Both the position numbers and the translations under genes were made by a program. The notes beneath the pieces were generated by a model. The model did no database searches and was not told where the DNA came from. It saw nothing but the letters and a program-made list of their open reading frames with translations. DNA of 64,000 nt from Paraglaciecola marina (GTDB lineage Bacteria > Pseudomonadota > Gammaproteobacteria > Enterobacterales > Alteromonadaceae), in contig NZ_SAIS01000008.1 of NCBI RefSeq assembly GCF_004360155.1, forward strand, positions 178,718 to 242,717. The letters are read 5' to 3'. Position 1 is the first letter of the stretch. Each line of letters opens with the position of its first letter. Below are positions 35,842 through 44,858 of this stretch, one piece after another.

Positions 35842-36207
35842 ATGAGTGATTTAAATCAGAAAATTTTAGAAGCTCTTAAAAGTGATGACAATTTTGAAGA
35901 CTTTTCAGAGGAGCAAGCAAATGGATTACAGTTAATTACTAAAAGCTTTAAAGGGACTTTTCGGTTAACCTTTGTTGTCATTGTCTTATTACAGTTTATT
36001 TTTGCTGGACTAGCTATTTACTGTGGTTATCATCTAGTAAACGAATTAGATATAGGCTTAAAGCTTAATTGGTTGGCGGGTACATTATTAAGTGGGGTGG
36101 GGTTTGCGATTGGTCGTTTATGGTTTTTCATGGAGTTAAATCGTTTGTCTGTCCTTAGAGAAATTAAAAGAGTTGAGCTGCAAATTTCCCTGTTGGCTAA
36201 GCGTTAA
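35842..36207 (+). CDS. small two-TM protein paired with the ECF sigma factor (DUF6768-like)
   Basis: 121 residues. A cytoplasmic N-terminus (LNQKILEALKSDD) is followed by two transmembrane helices (about 42-66 and 73-95) and a short coiled tail (LSVLREIKRVELQISLLAKR). The layout and the WFFMELNR-LxREIKRxELQ tail resemble the DUF6768 family that accompanies ECF sigma factors. It could be a membrane anti-sigma factor or a regulatory partner, but it lacks a recognisable anti-sigma domain or zinc motif. The gene begins one base after the sigma stop codon, with AGGAG as ribosome site. Confidence 0.7.
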   Translation: MSDLNQKILEALKSDDNFEDFSEEQANGLQLITKSFKGTFRLTFVVIVLLQFIFAGLAIYCGYHLVNELDIGLKLNWLAGTLLSGVGFAIGRLWFFMELNRLSVLREIKRVELQISLLAKR

Positions 36208-36326
36208 CATTCAGTTTTATGTTTACAGTGTTTTTGTAAGTATAGCTATTAATCGAAATATAAAATTTTGTAGGCTAGTTGGGATAAAAAAGTGGCCCCC
36301 TTGATAGTTGGAGTTAGCTTAATTTA

Positions 36327-37094
36327 ATGAAGTTATATAGCATTTTATTTGCAAGTATTCTGGGGATATTTGTTTCTTTTACCACCTTAGCTGAAAGCGC
36401 TCATTTAGCCGTTGCTGCTAATTTTCGACAATGTATGCTGGCCTTAGTTACTGAATTAGAAAAAGAATCCAACCATAGGTATGTATTATCTTTTGGTTCA
36501 TCCGGTAAGTTTTATGGTCAGATATTGCATGGAGCTCCATTTGATATGTTTTTTTCGGCTGATGTTGCAAAGCCAATAGCAGTCAGTGAAGCCGGTTTAG
36601 GTGTGTCTAAAAGCCGCTTTACTTATGCCATTGGTCGACTGGCCTTGTTAAGTAGTGCTAAAAAGAGTGCTTTGGCGCTAGAGCAGACGCTTATCACTGG
36701 CGCTTTTAACAAAGTTTCTATAGCGAATCCCAAATTTGCTCCATATGGAATTGCTTCTCTAGAAGTACTAGACCATTTAAAGCGACTTGAAGAATCAAAA
36801 TCTAAATGGGTTTTGGGAGAAAATATAGCCCAAGCTTATCAATTTGTAGACTCTGGAAATGCTGATTTAGGGTTTGTTGCTTTGTCTCAAGTTATGCTAG
36901 AGCAAAAATATGCTGGCTCATTCTGGTTGATTCCGGATAGTTGGCATCTACCCATACAACAGCAAGCCATTATATTAAATAAGGCTAAAAATAATCCAGC
37001 AGCGTTAGCATTAATTAATTTTATACATTCAAATAAAGGTAAGAATATTTTGACAAGCTATGGTTATTTAATTGCTGAGAACAACTCAGTTTGA
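36327..37094 (+). CDS. modA: molybdate ABC transporter substrate-binding protein
   Basis: 255 residues with a signal peptide (about 1-22, TTLAES). Typical ModA blocks are LAVAANFRQCMLAL, LSFGSSGKFYGQILHGAPFDMFFSADVAKP, VSIANPKFAPYG and GNADLGFVALSQVM. The serines near SFGSSGK contact the oxyanion. It captures molybdate (or tungstate) in the periplasm. First gene of modABC; modB overlaps its stop codon. No ModE-type site was recognised in the upstream 120 bases. Confidence 0.93.
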   Translation: MKLYSILFASILGIFVSFTTLAESAHLAVAANFRQCMLALVTELEKESNHRYVLSFGSSGKFYGQILHGAPFDMFFSADVAKPIAVSEAGLGVSKSRFTYAIGRLALLSSAKKSALALEQTLITGAFNKVSIANPKFAPYGIASLEVLDHLKRLEESKSKWVLGENIAQAYQFVDSGNADLGFVALSQVMLEQKYAGSFWLIPDSWHLPIQQQAIILNKAKNNPAALALINFIHSNKGKNILTSYGYLIAENNSV

Positions 37095-37786
37095 GCTTAT
37101 CTCCTGATGATTTAGACGCCATTTGGCTAACTTTACGATTAGCTACAACTGTCACCTTGTTATTATTAATATTAGCTACACCTATCGCTTGGTGGTTAGC
37201 TAAAACTGATTCTTGGTTGAAAGTGCCTATAGGGGCGCTAGTCGCATTGCCATTGGTTTTGCCGCCAACAGTCTTGGGGTTTTATTTGTTGGTGCTCATG
37301 GGGCCTAATGGATCTATTGGCGAATTCACTAAAGCTTTGGGATTAGGAACATTACCTTTTACTTTTTCTGGGCTGGTGATAGCTTCAATGATTTATTCTT
37401 TACCTTTTGTTGTTCAGCCAATTCAGAATGCAATTCAAAGTATTGGCGATAGACCTATAGAAGTAGCTGCAACTTTGGGAGCTGGGCCAGTTGATCGATT
37501 TTTTAGTGTGGTTTTACCATTGGCAAAACCAGGCTTTGTAACTGCGACAATTCTTGGGTTTGCACATACGGTGGGTGAGTTTGGAATAGTGTTAATGATT
37601 GGAGGCAGTATTCCGAAAGAAACGAGAGTCGTGTCCATCCAAATTTATGATCACGTGGAAGCATTACAATATGGCAACGCCCATTTTCTTGCAGCTATTA
37701 TGCTTGGCTTTTCGTTTATTGTATTACTTGGTTTATATGGCTTTCAACGTAAACGTTCTGGGGAAGGGTTACATTATGGTAGATGA
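37091..37786 (+). CDS. modB: molybdate ABC transporter permease
   Basis: 231 residues with about five to six transmembrane helices. The binding-protein-dependent transport signature EVAATLGAGPVDRFFSVVLPLAKPG forms the EAA loop that contacts ModC. VLPPTVLGFYLLVLMG and HTVGEFGIVLMIGGSIP are ModB hallmarks. The start is TTG at 37091, overlapping the modA stop (TTGA). It ends 11 bases inside modC, so all three genes are translationally coupled. Confidence 0.93.
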   Translation: MSLSPDDLDAIWLTLRLATTVTLLLLILATPIAWWLAKTDSWLKVPIGALVALPLVLPPTVLGFYLLVLMGPNGSIGEFTKALGLGTLPFTFSGLVIASMIYSLPFVVQPIQNAIQSIGDRPIEVAATLGAGPVDRFFSVVLPLAKPGFVTATILGFAHTVGEFGIVLMIGGSIPKETRVVSIQIYDHVEALQYGNAHFLAAIMLGFSFIVLLGLYGFQRKRSGEGLHYGR

Positions 37787-38894
37787 GCCTTCCGACATTG
37801 AGCAGCAAATTATCAATGCTCGTTTTCAATTAATGCTTACTAATAAAATTAATGGTTCTTTTGCCCTAGATGTTGAATTTTCAGTCCCTTCTGAGGGGGT
37901 AACTGCTATTTTTGGTGAGTCTGGGTCTGGTAAAACAACCTTGTTACGCTGTATCGCTGGTCTACAGAAATCCAATCCAGCTTTTTTATCTTTTAACGGT
38001 GAGGTTTGGCAAGATAGGGCAATCTTTAAAGCTACCCATAGACGGTCCATAGGTTACGTATTTCAAGAGCCTAGTTTGTTTGAGCACTTAACGGTTATGG
38101 GCAATTTATCTTATGCCATAAAACGCGCTAGTAATAAGTTAAATAATACATTCTATTCACAAGTTATAGATGTAATGGGCATTAATGATTTATTAGGACA
38201 GGGCACAAACCAGCTTTCTGGAGGCGAAAAACAAAGGGTGGCAATAGCCAGGGCACTGCTATTACAACCTAAATTACTTTTGATGGATGAACCCTTAGCC
38301 TCTTTAGATGTAAAACGTAAACTAGAGATTTTGCCTTATTTAGAAAAATTAAGAGCTAGTTTTGGAATTCCTGTATTCTATGTCACTCATTCTGTGGATG
38401 AAATTATGCGTTTAGCAGACCGAGTTATAATCTTAGAAGCTGGTAAGTTAGTTAATCAAGGAAATGTCTCAGAGTTGTTTTCAAATATTAATTTTCCGGT
38501 TCAAAGTCGTGATGACATAGGAATTGTTTTGGATTGCAATATTTTGGAAGTCGATGAGCAATGGCAATTAATGAAAGTGGCGTTTAACGGAGGGCAACTA
38601 TGGTTACCTAAGCGGCGTGATGAATTGTCTAATTCACAATGCCGATTAAGAATACTGGCAAGTGATATAAGCGTGACCCTAGAGGCCCAGCGTGATACCA
38701 GCATTTTAAATCAACTGCCCGCAGAAGTAATTGAAACTGTCCCCGAAGAAACGTGGGCAACCACACTTCTAAAAGTTAAAACTGGTGATACTATTTTACT
38801 AGCTAGAATAACCAACAAGTCTTTATCACAGCTAGCATTATCAAGTGGTAAAAAAGTATGGATACAAGTGAAATCAGCAGCGATTATTCGCTAG
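37776..38894 (+). CDS. modC: molybdate ABC transporter ATP-binding protein
   Basis: 372 residues from the ATG at 37776, which overlaps the end of modB by 11 bases and is preceded by GGGAAGGG. Walker A is GESGSGKTT (about 47-55), the signature is QLSGGEKQRVAIARAL, Walker B is LLLMDEPLASLD and the H-loop is VTHSVDE. The last 75 residues form the MOP domain that binds molybdate. It powers import through ModB. Confidence 0.94.
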   Translation: MVDEPSDIEQQIINARFQLMLTNKINGSFALDVEFSVPSEGVTAIFGESGSGKTTLLRCIAGLQKSNPAFLSFNGEVWQDRAIFKATHRRSIGYVFQEPSLFEHLTVMGNLSYAIKRASNKLNNTFYSQVIDVMGINDLLGQGTNQLSGGEKQRVAIARALLLQPKLLLMDEPLASLDVKRKLEILPYLEKLRASFGIPVFYVTHSVDEIMRLADRVIILEAGKLVNQGNVSELFSNINFPVQSRDDIGIVLDCNILEVDEQWQLMKVAFNGGQLWLPKRRDELSNSQCRLRILASDISVTLEAQRDTSILNQLPAEVIETVPEETWATTLLKVKTGDTILLARITNKSLSQLALSSGKKVWIQVKSAAIIR

Positions 38895-38924
38895 CTTGAG
38901 CTTGTGTCCAGCTATTTTGAAACC

Positions 38925-39827
38925 CTAAGTTGGGTGGTATGCCTTAACCATTTGTGCAATCTGCTCTCGCATCCAAATGTGTGCATCATCCAAGTCTGAG
39001 CTAACGTGCCAATATAAAAAGTATTCTAGTAATGGCAGCTCAAAGGGCATCTCGTATAGGGATAAGTCATAATGTTTGGCAAGGTGATAAGGAAGGCAGG
39101 CAATCAGATCAGTTTTAAATACGGCTGAAGGGACGGTTAAAAAGTGTTGTCCACGCATTACTACTGTTCGTTTTTCTCCTAACTTGTCTAGCGCAACCTC
39201 TATTGGTCCTGGTCCTGTTTTCCTTTGGGATACATTTATATGACCCAGTCTTAAAAAGGCCTCTAGGCTCATACCATTAGTAAGATCTGGATGATTTTTA
39301 CGGGCAATAACCACGAAGCGATCTTGTGCTAGTTTTTGTTTACAAAGGTATTGATCACTAAAAGATGAAGCATCAGCATAAAAATCTAGGTTACCACTAG
39401 CCATTGCCGACACAATGTTTTTACGACTTACTTCATAATTAGTTACAGATATTTTAGGGGCACTCTTTTGCAATAACGCTAGCAACCTAGGCATTATTGT
39501 TGCCTCTAACAAATCTCTGGTCGCAAAGCTATAGGTCTTTTCAGCCTTCAAAGGGTCGAAAATATGGCTCTCTTGAACACTTTTTCTAAGCAGTCCTAAG
39601 GCTTCTCTCGCCGGGCCTATAATATTCTGCGCCACAGGGGTTGGCGTCATACTATGTCCTGTTCTTACAAATAACGGATCGTTCAACATTTCTCGTAAGC
39701 GAGCCAGAGAATTACTTACAGCTGGTTGCGTTATGCATAAGACATCTGCTGCTTTGGTTAGGCTACCTGCAGTGTAGATAGCGTCAAAAACAGCAAATAG
39801 ATTCAAATCAATACGGTGTAAATTCAT
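38925..39827 (-). CDS. LysR-family transcriptional regulator
   Basis: About 300 residues. The N-terminal winged helix (about 4-65) reads NLFAVFDAIYTAGSLTKAADVL then TQPAVSNSLARLREML; the effector domain follows. The ATG at 39827 begins the conserved HRIDLNLFAVFD segment; an in-frame ATG lies nine codons earlier at 39854. It is divergent from the MaoC-like gene across about 140 bases, the usual LysR arrangement for control of the neighbour. The inducer is unknown. Confidence 0.9.
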   Translation of the reverse strand: MNLHRIDLNLFAVFDAIYTAGSLTKAADVLCITQPAVSNSLARLREMLNDPLFVRTGHSMTPTPVAQNIIGPAREALGLLRKSVQESHIFDPLKAEKTYSFATRDLLEATIMPRLLALLQKSAPKISVTNYEVSRKNIVSAMASGNLDFYADASSFSDQYLCKQKLAQDRFVVIARKNHPDLTNGMSLEAFLRLGHINVSQRKTGPGPIEVALDKLGEKRTVVMRGQHFLTVPSAVFKTDLIACLPYHLAKHYDLSLYEMPFELPLLEYFLYWHVSSDLDDAHIWMREQIAQMVKAYHPT

Positions 39828-39969
39828 AGAAAAGTACTCATGTGACGAATTCATCAGATGATACGTTATTTATTAGTTAAATCAATGTTAAGGTATGTTA
39901 AATATTCATTATATTGATATTTTAATTCTTGCTAGAGTAGTTTGACTAAATTCTTTGTTGGAGATTTGT

Positions 39970-40422
39970 ATGAATAAAAAATTATTGGAATTAATGGAAG
40001 GGGAACAGTTGCCTGTTAGTGAATGGGTTAAAATAAAGCAATCAGATATCAATTTATTTGCTGAAGCGACGGGTGATCATCAATGGATACATCTTGATGA
40101 AGATCGCTGCGCTAAAAGTAGCCCTTTTGGCTGTACCATAGCCCATGGATATTTCTCTGTTACCCTAATACCACAATGCCTTTATGGTTGTATTCAAGCC
40201 GACCCTAAATTTCCAACATTACTCAATTACGGAGTTGATAAAATCCGTTTCATTGAGCCTGTTCGCGTTAACGATAAAATCCGTTTTCATTCAACTCTAA
40301 TAAAAGTGGAACGAAAAGCTTCAGGTCGCTTATTTCATTTTGAAACTACTGCGGAAATTGAAAATAGAGACAAGCCAGCTTTAAAGGGCGTATTTCTTAC
40401 TTTACTAGAGGGTGCATTTTAG
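39970..40422 (+). CDS. MaoC-like (R)-specific enoyl-CoA hydratase
   Basis: 150 residues, single hot-dog domain. FAEATGDHQWIHLDEDRCAKSSPFG then IAHGYFSVTL carries the MaoC/PhaJ hydratase motif with catalytic Asp and His. The ATG at 39970 follows TTGGAG; an in-frame start lies five codons upstream. The family hydrates trans-2-enoyl-CoA to (R)-3-hydroxyacyl-CoA. The LysR regulator is divergent next to it. Chain length and pathway are not readable. Confidence 0.87.
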   Translation: MNKKLLELMEGEQLPVSEWVKIKQSDINLFAEATGDHQWIHLDEDRCAKSSPFGCTIAHGYFSVTLIPQCLYGCIQADPKFPTLLNYGVDKIRFIEPVRVNDKIRFHSTLIKVERKASGRLFHFETTAEIENRDKPALKGVFLTLLEGAF

Positions 40423-40744
40423 CCTTGCCTAACCTTTATCAGACGTAGTTATTTTCTATTTTAATACTTGATTTGGCTACGTTTAGTATTCTTTCTGCCT
40501 ACTTTAGTCTATCTGGTCAGACCATCCGATCTTGTTATGTTTACATATAAATAACAATTTATTTACACTTGGTCTTAAGCCGCCTACTATATTTTTGAGT
40601 TCTGAAATGTTCGTTCTTCAGACACTTATTGATAACAACATTATTGGAGTTAAATTGTTCAGTGACTTTTGACGTTATAGGTTTTTAGTCTGAGGTCTTT
40701 GTAAGTGTATTTAATATCTAATAATCACCCACTGGGAACACAGT
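40423..40744. other. 322-bp upstream region of the TonB receptor
   Basis: Long leader and promoter region. It holds the TGGTC-A-GACCA palindrome at 40514-40524. No small gene was seen. The receptor's ATG at 40745 is preceded by GGGAACACAGT, a weak ribosome site. Confidence 0.5.
40514..40524. promoter_or_regulatory. TGGTC-N-GACCA operator candidate (GntR/FadR type)
   Basis: TGGTCAGACCA is a perfect dyad around a central A, the core recognised by FadR-subfamily GntR regulators. It lies about 220 bases before the receptor gene. The regulator is not in the window. Confidence 0.4.
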
Positions 40745-43432
40745 ATGAGACTAAAAACACAATTAACGATATTGGCTGCAGCAATTTCTACTCAACTTTT
40801 TACAGCAAACAATGTTGCTTTTTCGCAAGAACAGGACGTTGAACAAGATCAAGAAATAGAATTAATTATGGTGACAGGTAGCTTTGTGAGACGTAGCGAA
40901 AATTTCGAGTCACCATCCCCTTTAGCAGTAATTAATAGCACCAATATCGATTCTATTGGTGCAAAAAGTATAGCTGACATAACGCAATCGCTCACTATAA
41001 ACACAGGGGCTGAAAATAATCCTGATGCATTCACGCAAAATGCGACAGCTGGTACATCTAATATTAATTTACGGGGGCTAGGTGTTGCTTCAACGCTAGT
41101 GTTGTTAAATAGCAAACGACAGGTAGTAAATTCACAGCCAACAAACGAGGGCTTGAATTTTGTTGATACAAGCTCTTTAGTGCCTATGATTGCAATTGAT
41201 CGTATGGAAGTTATTAAAGATGGTGCCTCTGCCCTGTATGGCTCAGATGCTGTAGCCGGTGTCGTTAACTTTATTACTAAACGTAATTATGAAGGTGCTA
41301 AAGTGACTCTGGATTATCAGGATGGAGCTTATGGTGATAACAGTGAATATAATATTCAAGGGCTTTGGGGCGCAGTTGGTGACAAGAGCAGCGTAATGGG
41401 CGCCTTAAGTTATACGAATCGCTCTCCCTTATTTATAAGCGATAGACGTTTGTCTCGTCCACAAGATGACACTAGTAACTTGGGTAACCCCGGTTCATTT
41501 TTTGGGGTTCCTGGCGTCCCCGCAGGTGTACCTGTTATTGATCCCACAGGTTGTGAAGAGTTTGGGGGGACTATTAACGATCTTGGAGCTGGTATTCCTG
41601 GCATTGGCTTATGTCAATTTGATTTTGGACCTGGGTATTCTTACGTACCAAAAGAGTCTCGTTTAAATGTTTATTTTAACGGTACTTATGAATTTGACAA
41701 CGATATGGTTTGGACTACAGAGATAAGCTTGGCACGTAATCGAGCTGAACGTGGCGGAGCACCTAGCTTCCCAATTCTAACTGGTCCTGTTGTACCAGCT
41801 AGTCATCCTGATAATGTGTTTGGCGCAGATGTTGTATTTTTTGGCCGTGCAGAGGGAAATGGTATTGACGCTGACCCAGCGAATACAGAGTCAGATACAT
41901 TCCGCTTTAATACAATGTTAACAGGTGAGCTTGAAGACGGTTTTTGGGAACTAAGTTACACCAACGCCAGTAATGATTTCATGTTTAGGGTTGAAGATGT
42001 TATCAAAGATAAATTTACCCTTGCATTAAATGGTTTAGGGGGCCGTGGTTGTGATCCTATTTCGGGCACTCCAGGTGAAGGGCTGTGTGAATATTTCAAC
42101 CCATTTGCTACATCGTATACAACATCGCCTAATTCCGAAAATGTTATTAACTCATTTTCCGGTGAACAAGTTATCGATTCAAATGCAGATTTAGAAGTGC
42201 TAGAAGGCTTTGCTTCTATTAGTGTTTTCGAAATGGATGGCGGCACAGCTGGTCTGGCATTTGGTGCTCAGTATAGAAAGGAGCAACTGAGCCAGGACTA
42301 TGATGCCTTATCTAATGAAGATTCCTTTACATTTGTTATTGGCAATCCTGATTTAAAAGGTGACTTAGACGTAATAGCGGCCTTTGCAGAGCTTGCATTA
42401 CCTGTTCTTGATAGTCTTGACGTGCAACTAGCGTTGCGTTACGAGGATTACGGCGGCACTATTGGTGATACCCTCGATCACAAATTGGCGTTTAACTATC
42501 GAGCGACGGATGATTTTTCACTGAGAGCATCATTATCATCATCATTTAGAGCACCATCAATATTTATGCGTGACGGCGGTGCAACAAGTTTGCAGCAATT
42601 ATCTGATCCTTTAATAGGAGGTGGAAGTGCTTTTGCAGCGGTAAGAACCTCGGGTAATGAAGATTTAACTCCTGAAGAGTCGGATGCTTACAACCTTGGT
42701 TTCTCATTTGAACCCTTAGATGATTGGTCTATCGAGATGGATTATTGGAATTTTGATTTTGAGAATCTGATAATTCAAGAAAATGCACAAGCTATATTAA
42801 ATTTGGACCCTTCAGATACGACTCGATTAAACCGAGCTGGAGATCCTGAAACCGGTCCTCTTATAGGTGTCAACAACACCTATGTTAACGCAAGTTCTTT
42901 AAATACGGCCGGGGTTGATTTCGTAACTAGTTATAAAATTGATACCGATAGTGCTGGTACGTTCACCCCAAATATTACCGCCACATACGTCACTAAGTAT
43001 GACTTAGATGATCCCCAAGCAGGAAAAATAGATGGTGTTGGGCGCCGTAACTTTTCAAATATTGGTGTGTCGTCTCCTGAGTTACGTGCAAACTTTGGGT
43101 TAGGTTGGCAAATGGAGGCTTACAGTGCCAATATTTATATACGCTATATTAGTTCATATGATGACGACCAAAACTGTGCTGACGGTAATGCCTATACAAG
43201 CAGCTGTGCGGTGGGCTTTAAAGAAGTAGATAGTCATGTGACATATGACGCACAATTTAATATTAATGTGTCTGCCTTACTTGATACAGAAACTGAATAT
43301 GTATTTACACTTGGTGGGGTTAACCTTACCAATGAGAATCCTCCACAATTATTTACCAATAGTGGCTTCGACTCAAAAGTACATGATCCAAGAGGTCGAC
43401 AGGTTTATGCTAGGTTGGCAATTGAATTTTAA
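40745..43432 (+). CDS. TonB-dependent outer-membrane receptor
   Basis: 895 residues with a signal peptide (about 1-27). The TonB box region is near ELIMVTGSFVRRS. The plug domain (about 45-160) includes NINLRGLGVASTLVLLNSKR and IKDGASALYGSDAVAGVVNFITKR. The C-terminal beta-barrel ends VYARLAIEF with the terminal Phe used for outer-membrane insertion. It imports a large substrate across the outer membrane using TonB energy. The plug style resembles carbohydrate- or peptide-type receptors of Alteromonadales rather than classical siderophore receptors; the substrate is not determinable. A clear terminator follows. Confidence 0.93.
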   Translation: MRLKTQLTILAAAISTQLFTANNVAFSQEQDVEQDQEIELIMVTGSFVRRSENFESPSPLAVINSTNIDSIGAKSIADITQSLTINTGAENNPDAFTQNATAGTSNINLRGLGVASTLVLLNSKRQVVNSQPTNEGLNFVDTSSLVPMIAIDRMEVIKDGASALYGSDAVAGVVNFITKRNYEGAKVTLDYQDGAYGDNSEYNIQGLWGAVGDKSSVMGALSYTNRSPLFISDRRLSRPQDDTSNLGNPGSFFGVPGVPAGVPVIDPTGCEEFGGTINDLGAGIPGIGLCQFDFGPGYSYVPKESRLNVYFNGTYEFDNDMVWTTEISLARNRAERGGAPSFPILTGPVVPASHPDNVFGADVVFFGRAEGNGIDADPANTESDTFRFNTMLTGELEDGFWELSYTNASNDFMFRVEDVIKDKFTLALNGLGGRGCDPISGTPGEGLCEYFNPFATSYTTSPNSENVINSFSGEQVIDSNADLEVLEGFASISVFEMDGGTAGLAFGAQYRKEQLSQDYDALSNEDSFTFVIGNPDLKGDLDVIAAFAELALPVLDSLDVQLALRYEDYGGTIGDTLDHKLAFNYRATDDFSLRASLSSSFRAPSIFMRDGGATSLQQLSDPLIGGGSAFAAVRTSGNEDLTPEESDAYNLGFSFEPLDDWSIEMDYWNFDFENLIIQENAQAILNLDPSDTTRLNRAGDPETGPLIGVNNTYVNASSLNTAGVDFVTSYKIDTDSAGTFTPNITATYVTKYDLDDPQAGKIDGVGRRNFSNIGVSSPELRANFGLGWQMEAYSANIYIRYISSYDDDQNCADGNAYTSSCAVGFKEVDSHVTYDAQFNINVSALLDTETEYVFTLGGVNLTNENPPQLFTNSGFDSKVHDPRGRQVYARLAIEF

Positions 43433-43451
43433 TACATACAATGAGTTACTA

Positions 43452-43478
43452 ATTCCCGATTAGTTCGGGAATTTTTTT
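43452..43478 (+). terminator. Rho-independent terminator after the TonB receptor
   Basis: ATTCCCGA and TTCGGGAAT arms around a 4-base loop are followed by a run of seven T, 20 bases after the stop codon. Classical intrinsic terminator. Confidence 0.85.
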
Positions 43479-43554
43479 GTCTTTATTTTTACTCGCTAAG
43501 ATAAACCAAACAATTTAATTGCTTAGAGTTCATCGTTCAAATAGGTGTATAACT

Positions 43555-43878
43555 ATGAGTGAGGTGATAATTACTATGAAGCAATATACAGAGCTGCAAA
43601 TTCAGAAAGCATTAACCCAACTTAACTCAGAGCTATGTGACGGGCACAAGTGGTTGGTTGAAAATCATAAACTAACAAAATCTTTTACTTTTAAAAACTT
43701 TATTGATGCATTTGGGTGGATGTCACAAATAGCAATTTGTGCAGAAAAGTTAAATCATCATCCCGATTGGTTAAACTCCTACAACAAGGTGGTTGTTTCA
43801 CTTACCACTCATGAACTTGGTGGTCTCAGTGAGCTTGATTTTAAACTAGCAGAGAAAATGGATTTCTATATTAAATAA
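43555..43878 (+). CDS. phhB: pterin-4a-carbinolamine dehydratase
   Basis: 107 residues from the ATG at 43555 (AGGTG upstream); ATG 43576 is an alternative. The dehydratase core is KSFTFKNFIDAFGWMSQIA, KLNHHPDWLNSYNKVVVSL and TTHELGGLSELDFKLAEKMD, including the active-site histidine cluster. The wording is closer to the eukaryotic DCoH/PCBD form than to the Pseudomonas PhhB form. It dehydrates 4a-hydroxytetrahydrobiopterin during recycling for phenylalanine hydroxylase, and members can have pterin roles elsewhere. No phhA is nearby. Confidence 0.87.
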   Translation: MSEVIITMKQYTELQIQKALTQLNSELCDGHKWLVENHKLTKSFTFKNFIDAFGWMSQIAICAEKLNHHPDWLNSYNKVVVSLTTHELGGLSELDFKLAEKMDFYIK

Positions 43879-44002
43879 AAAATTCTAGTAAAATTTAATG
43901 TGCTACCGAGTTGCAAAATTAATCTATCTGATGATTATTTCAACATCCTGTATGTAGATTGAGCGGTTACACAGCTTTTTAATCTTTATAGGTATTAACT
44001 GC

Positions 44003-44030
44003 TTGCACCCCAATCTTTGCTATGTATAAT
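44003..44030 (+). promoter_or_regulatory. tRNA-fMet promoter
   Basis: TTGCAC (44003-44008) and TATAAT (44025-44030) are 16 bases apart, followed by the GC-rich discriminator ACGCCCC. This is what stringently controlled stable-RNA promoters look like. It is 58 bases before the first tRNA. Confidence 0.75.
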
Positions 44031-44088
44031 ACGCCCCACTCAAGACGAGGCAGTTGTTAAACAGCTTTCAATTGAAGAAGATTTCAAG

Positions 44089-44165
<77 letters not shown>

Positions 44166-44251
44166 TATTTTGTATCATTAAAATTAAGGTTTTAAAGAAA
44201 CAAATTAGTTGGTTGCAAATAAGTAATATTTGCGAACTAAAAGATTTCAAG

Positions 44252-44328
<77 letters not shown>

Positions 44329-44336
44329 TACGATTA

Positions 44337-44375
44337 AAACCACAGCTAAAGATACAGTTAGCTGTGGTTTTTTTT
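44337..44375 (+). terminator. terminator after the tRNA pair
   Basis: AAACCACAGCTAA pairs with TTAGCTGTGGTTT (13 bp) around an 8-base loop and is followed by a T-run. Strong intrinsic terminator that separates most tRNA transcription from rimP. Confidence 0.88.
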
Positions 44376-44537
44376 GGTTCAAATAATGTAGCTCGTATTT
44401 ACATTCAAAATTTAAAGTCTTAGTGGTTTCCTTTAATAATATTTTCAGATTTTATTTTTGTATTTTAAAAATGCACATCTAGATACTATTTTATTCGTTA
44501 AAATCATAGGTTTTTTGGTATTCAGTAGGGCGCACTA

Positions 44538-44566
44538 TTGCAAGTATCTTAGCTGGTCTGTACAAT
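44538..44566 (+). promoter_or_regulatory. promoter for rimP-nusA-infB
   Basis: TTGCAA (44538-44543) and TACAAT (44561-44566) with a 17-base spacer, followed by ACGTCGCAC. The box layout and downstream text resemble the tRNA promoter at 44003. It would give a leader of about 300 bases. Confidence 0.6.
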
Positions 44567-44755
44567 ACGTCGCACTTGAGAAGTGAACTCCCTCATCGAT
44601 TGATGATAGTAACGCTTTATTTGTGGGAATTGTTCGAGATGTTTTTTGATTAATTATCTTTATTTAAGTTGCTCTCGTAGCCCGCAACCACTTTTAGAAT
44701 TTGGTTTAATGCCATATTTTAGTTTAATAGTGGACTAGGGTCCAGAAACAAATTC

Positions 44756-44777
44756 CCCCGCTTGTACGGGGTTTTTT
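44756..44777 (+). terminator. leader terminator 1 upstream of rimP
   Basis: CCCCG and CGGGG arms around a 6-base loop, followed by six T. It lies inside the leader between promoter and rimP, so it must be read through for operon expression and may act as an attenuator. Confidence 0.7.
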
Positions 44778-44838
44778 GTGTTCGTAATTTATACTCTTTA
44801 ATTTAAATGTAAGAGTCTACGGGTAATTCATATTTTCT

Positions 44839-44858
44839 GGGCATTCGGCCCTTTTTTT
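44839..44858 (+). terminator. leader terminator 2 upstream of rimP
   Basis: GGGC and GCCC arms around ATTCG, followed by seven T, ending 17 bases before the rimP start and just ahead of its ribosome site (CTGGAG). Short stem but good U-tract; a second candidate attenuator. Confidence 0.6.

Noticed and set aside
37599..37775. Upstream extension of modC
   Set aside because: It would run inside modB in another frame; the ATG at 37776 has a ribosome site and fits the ModC N-terminus.
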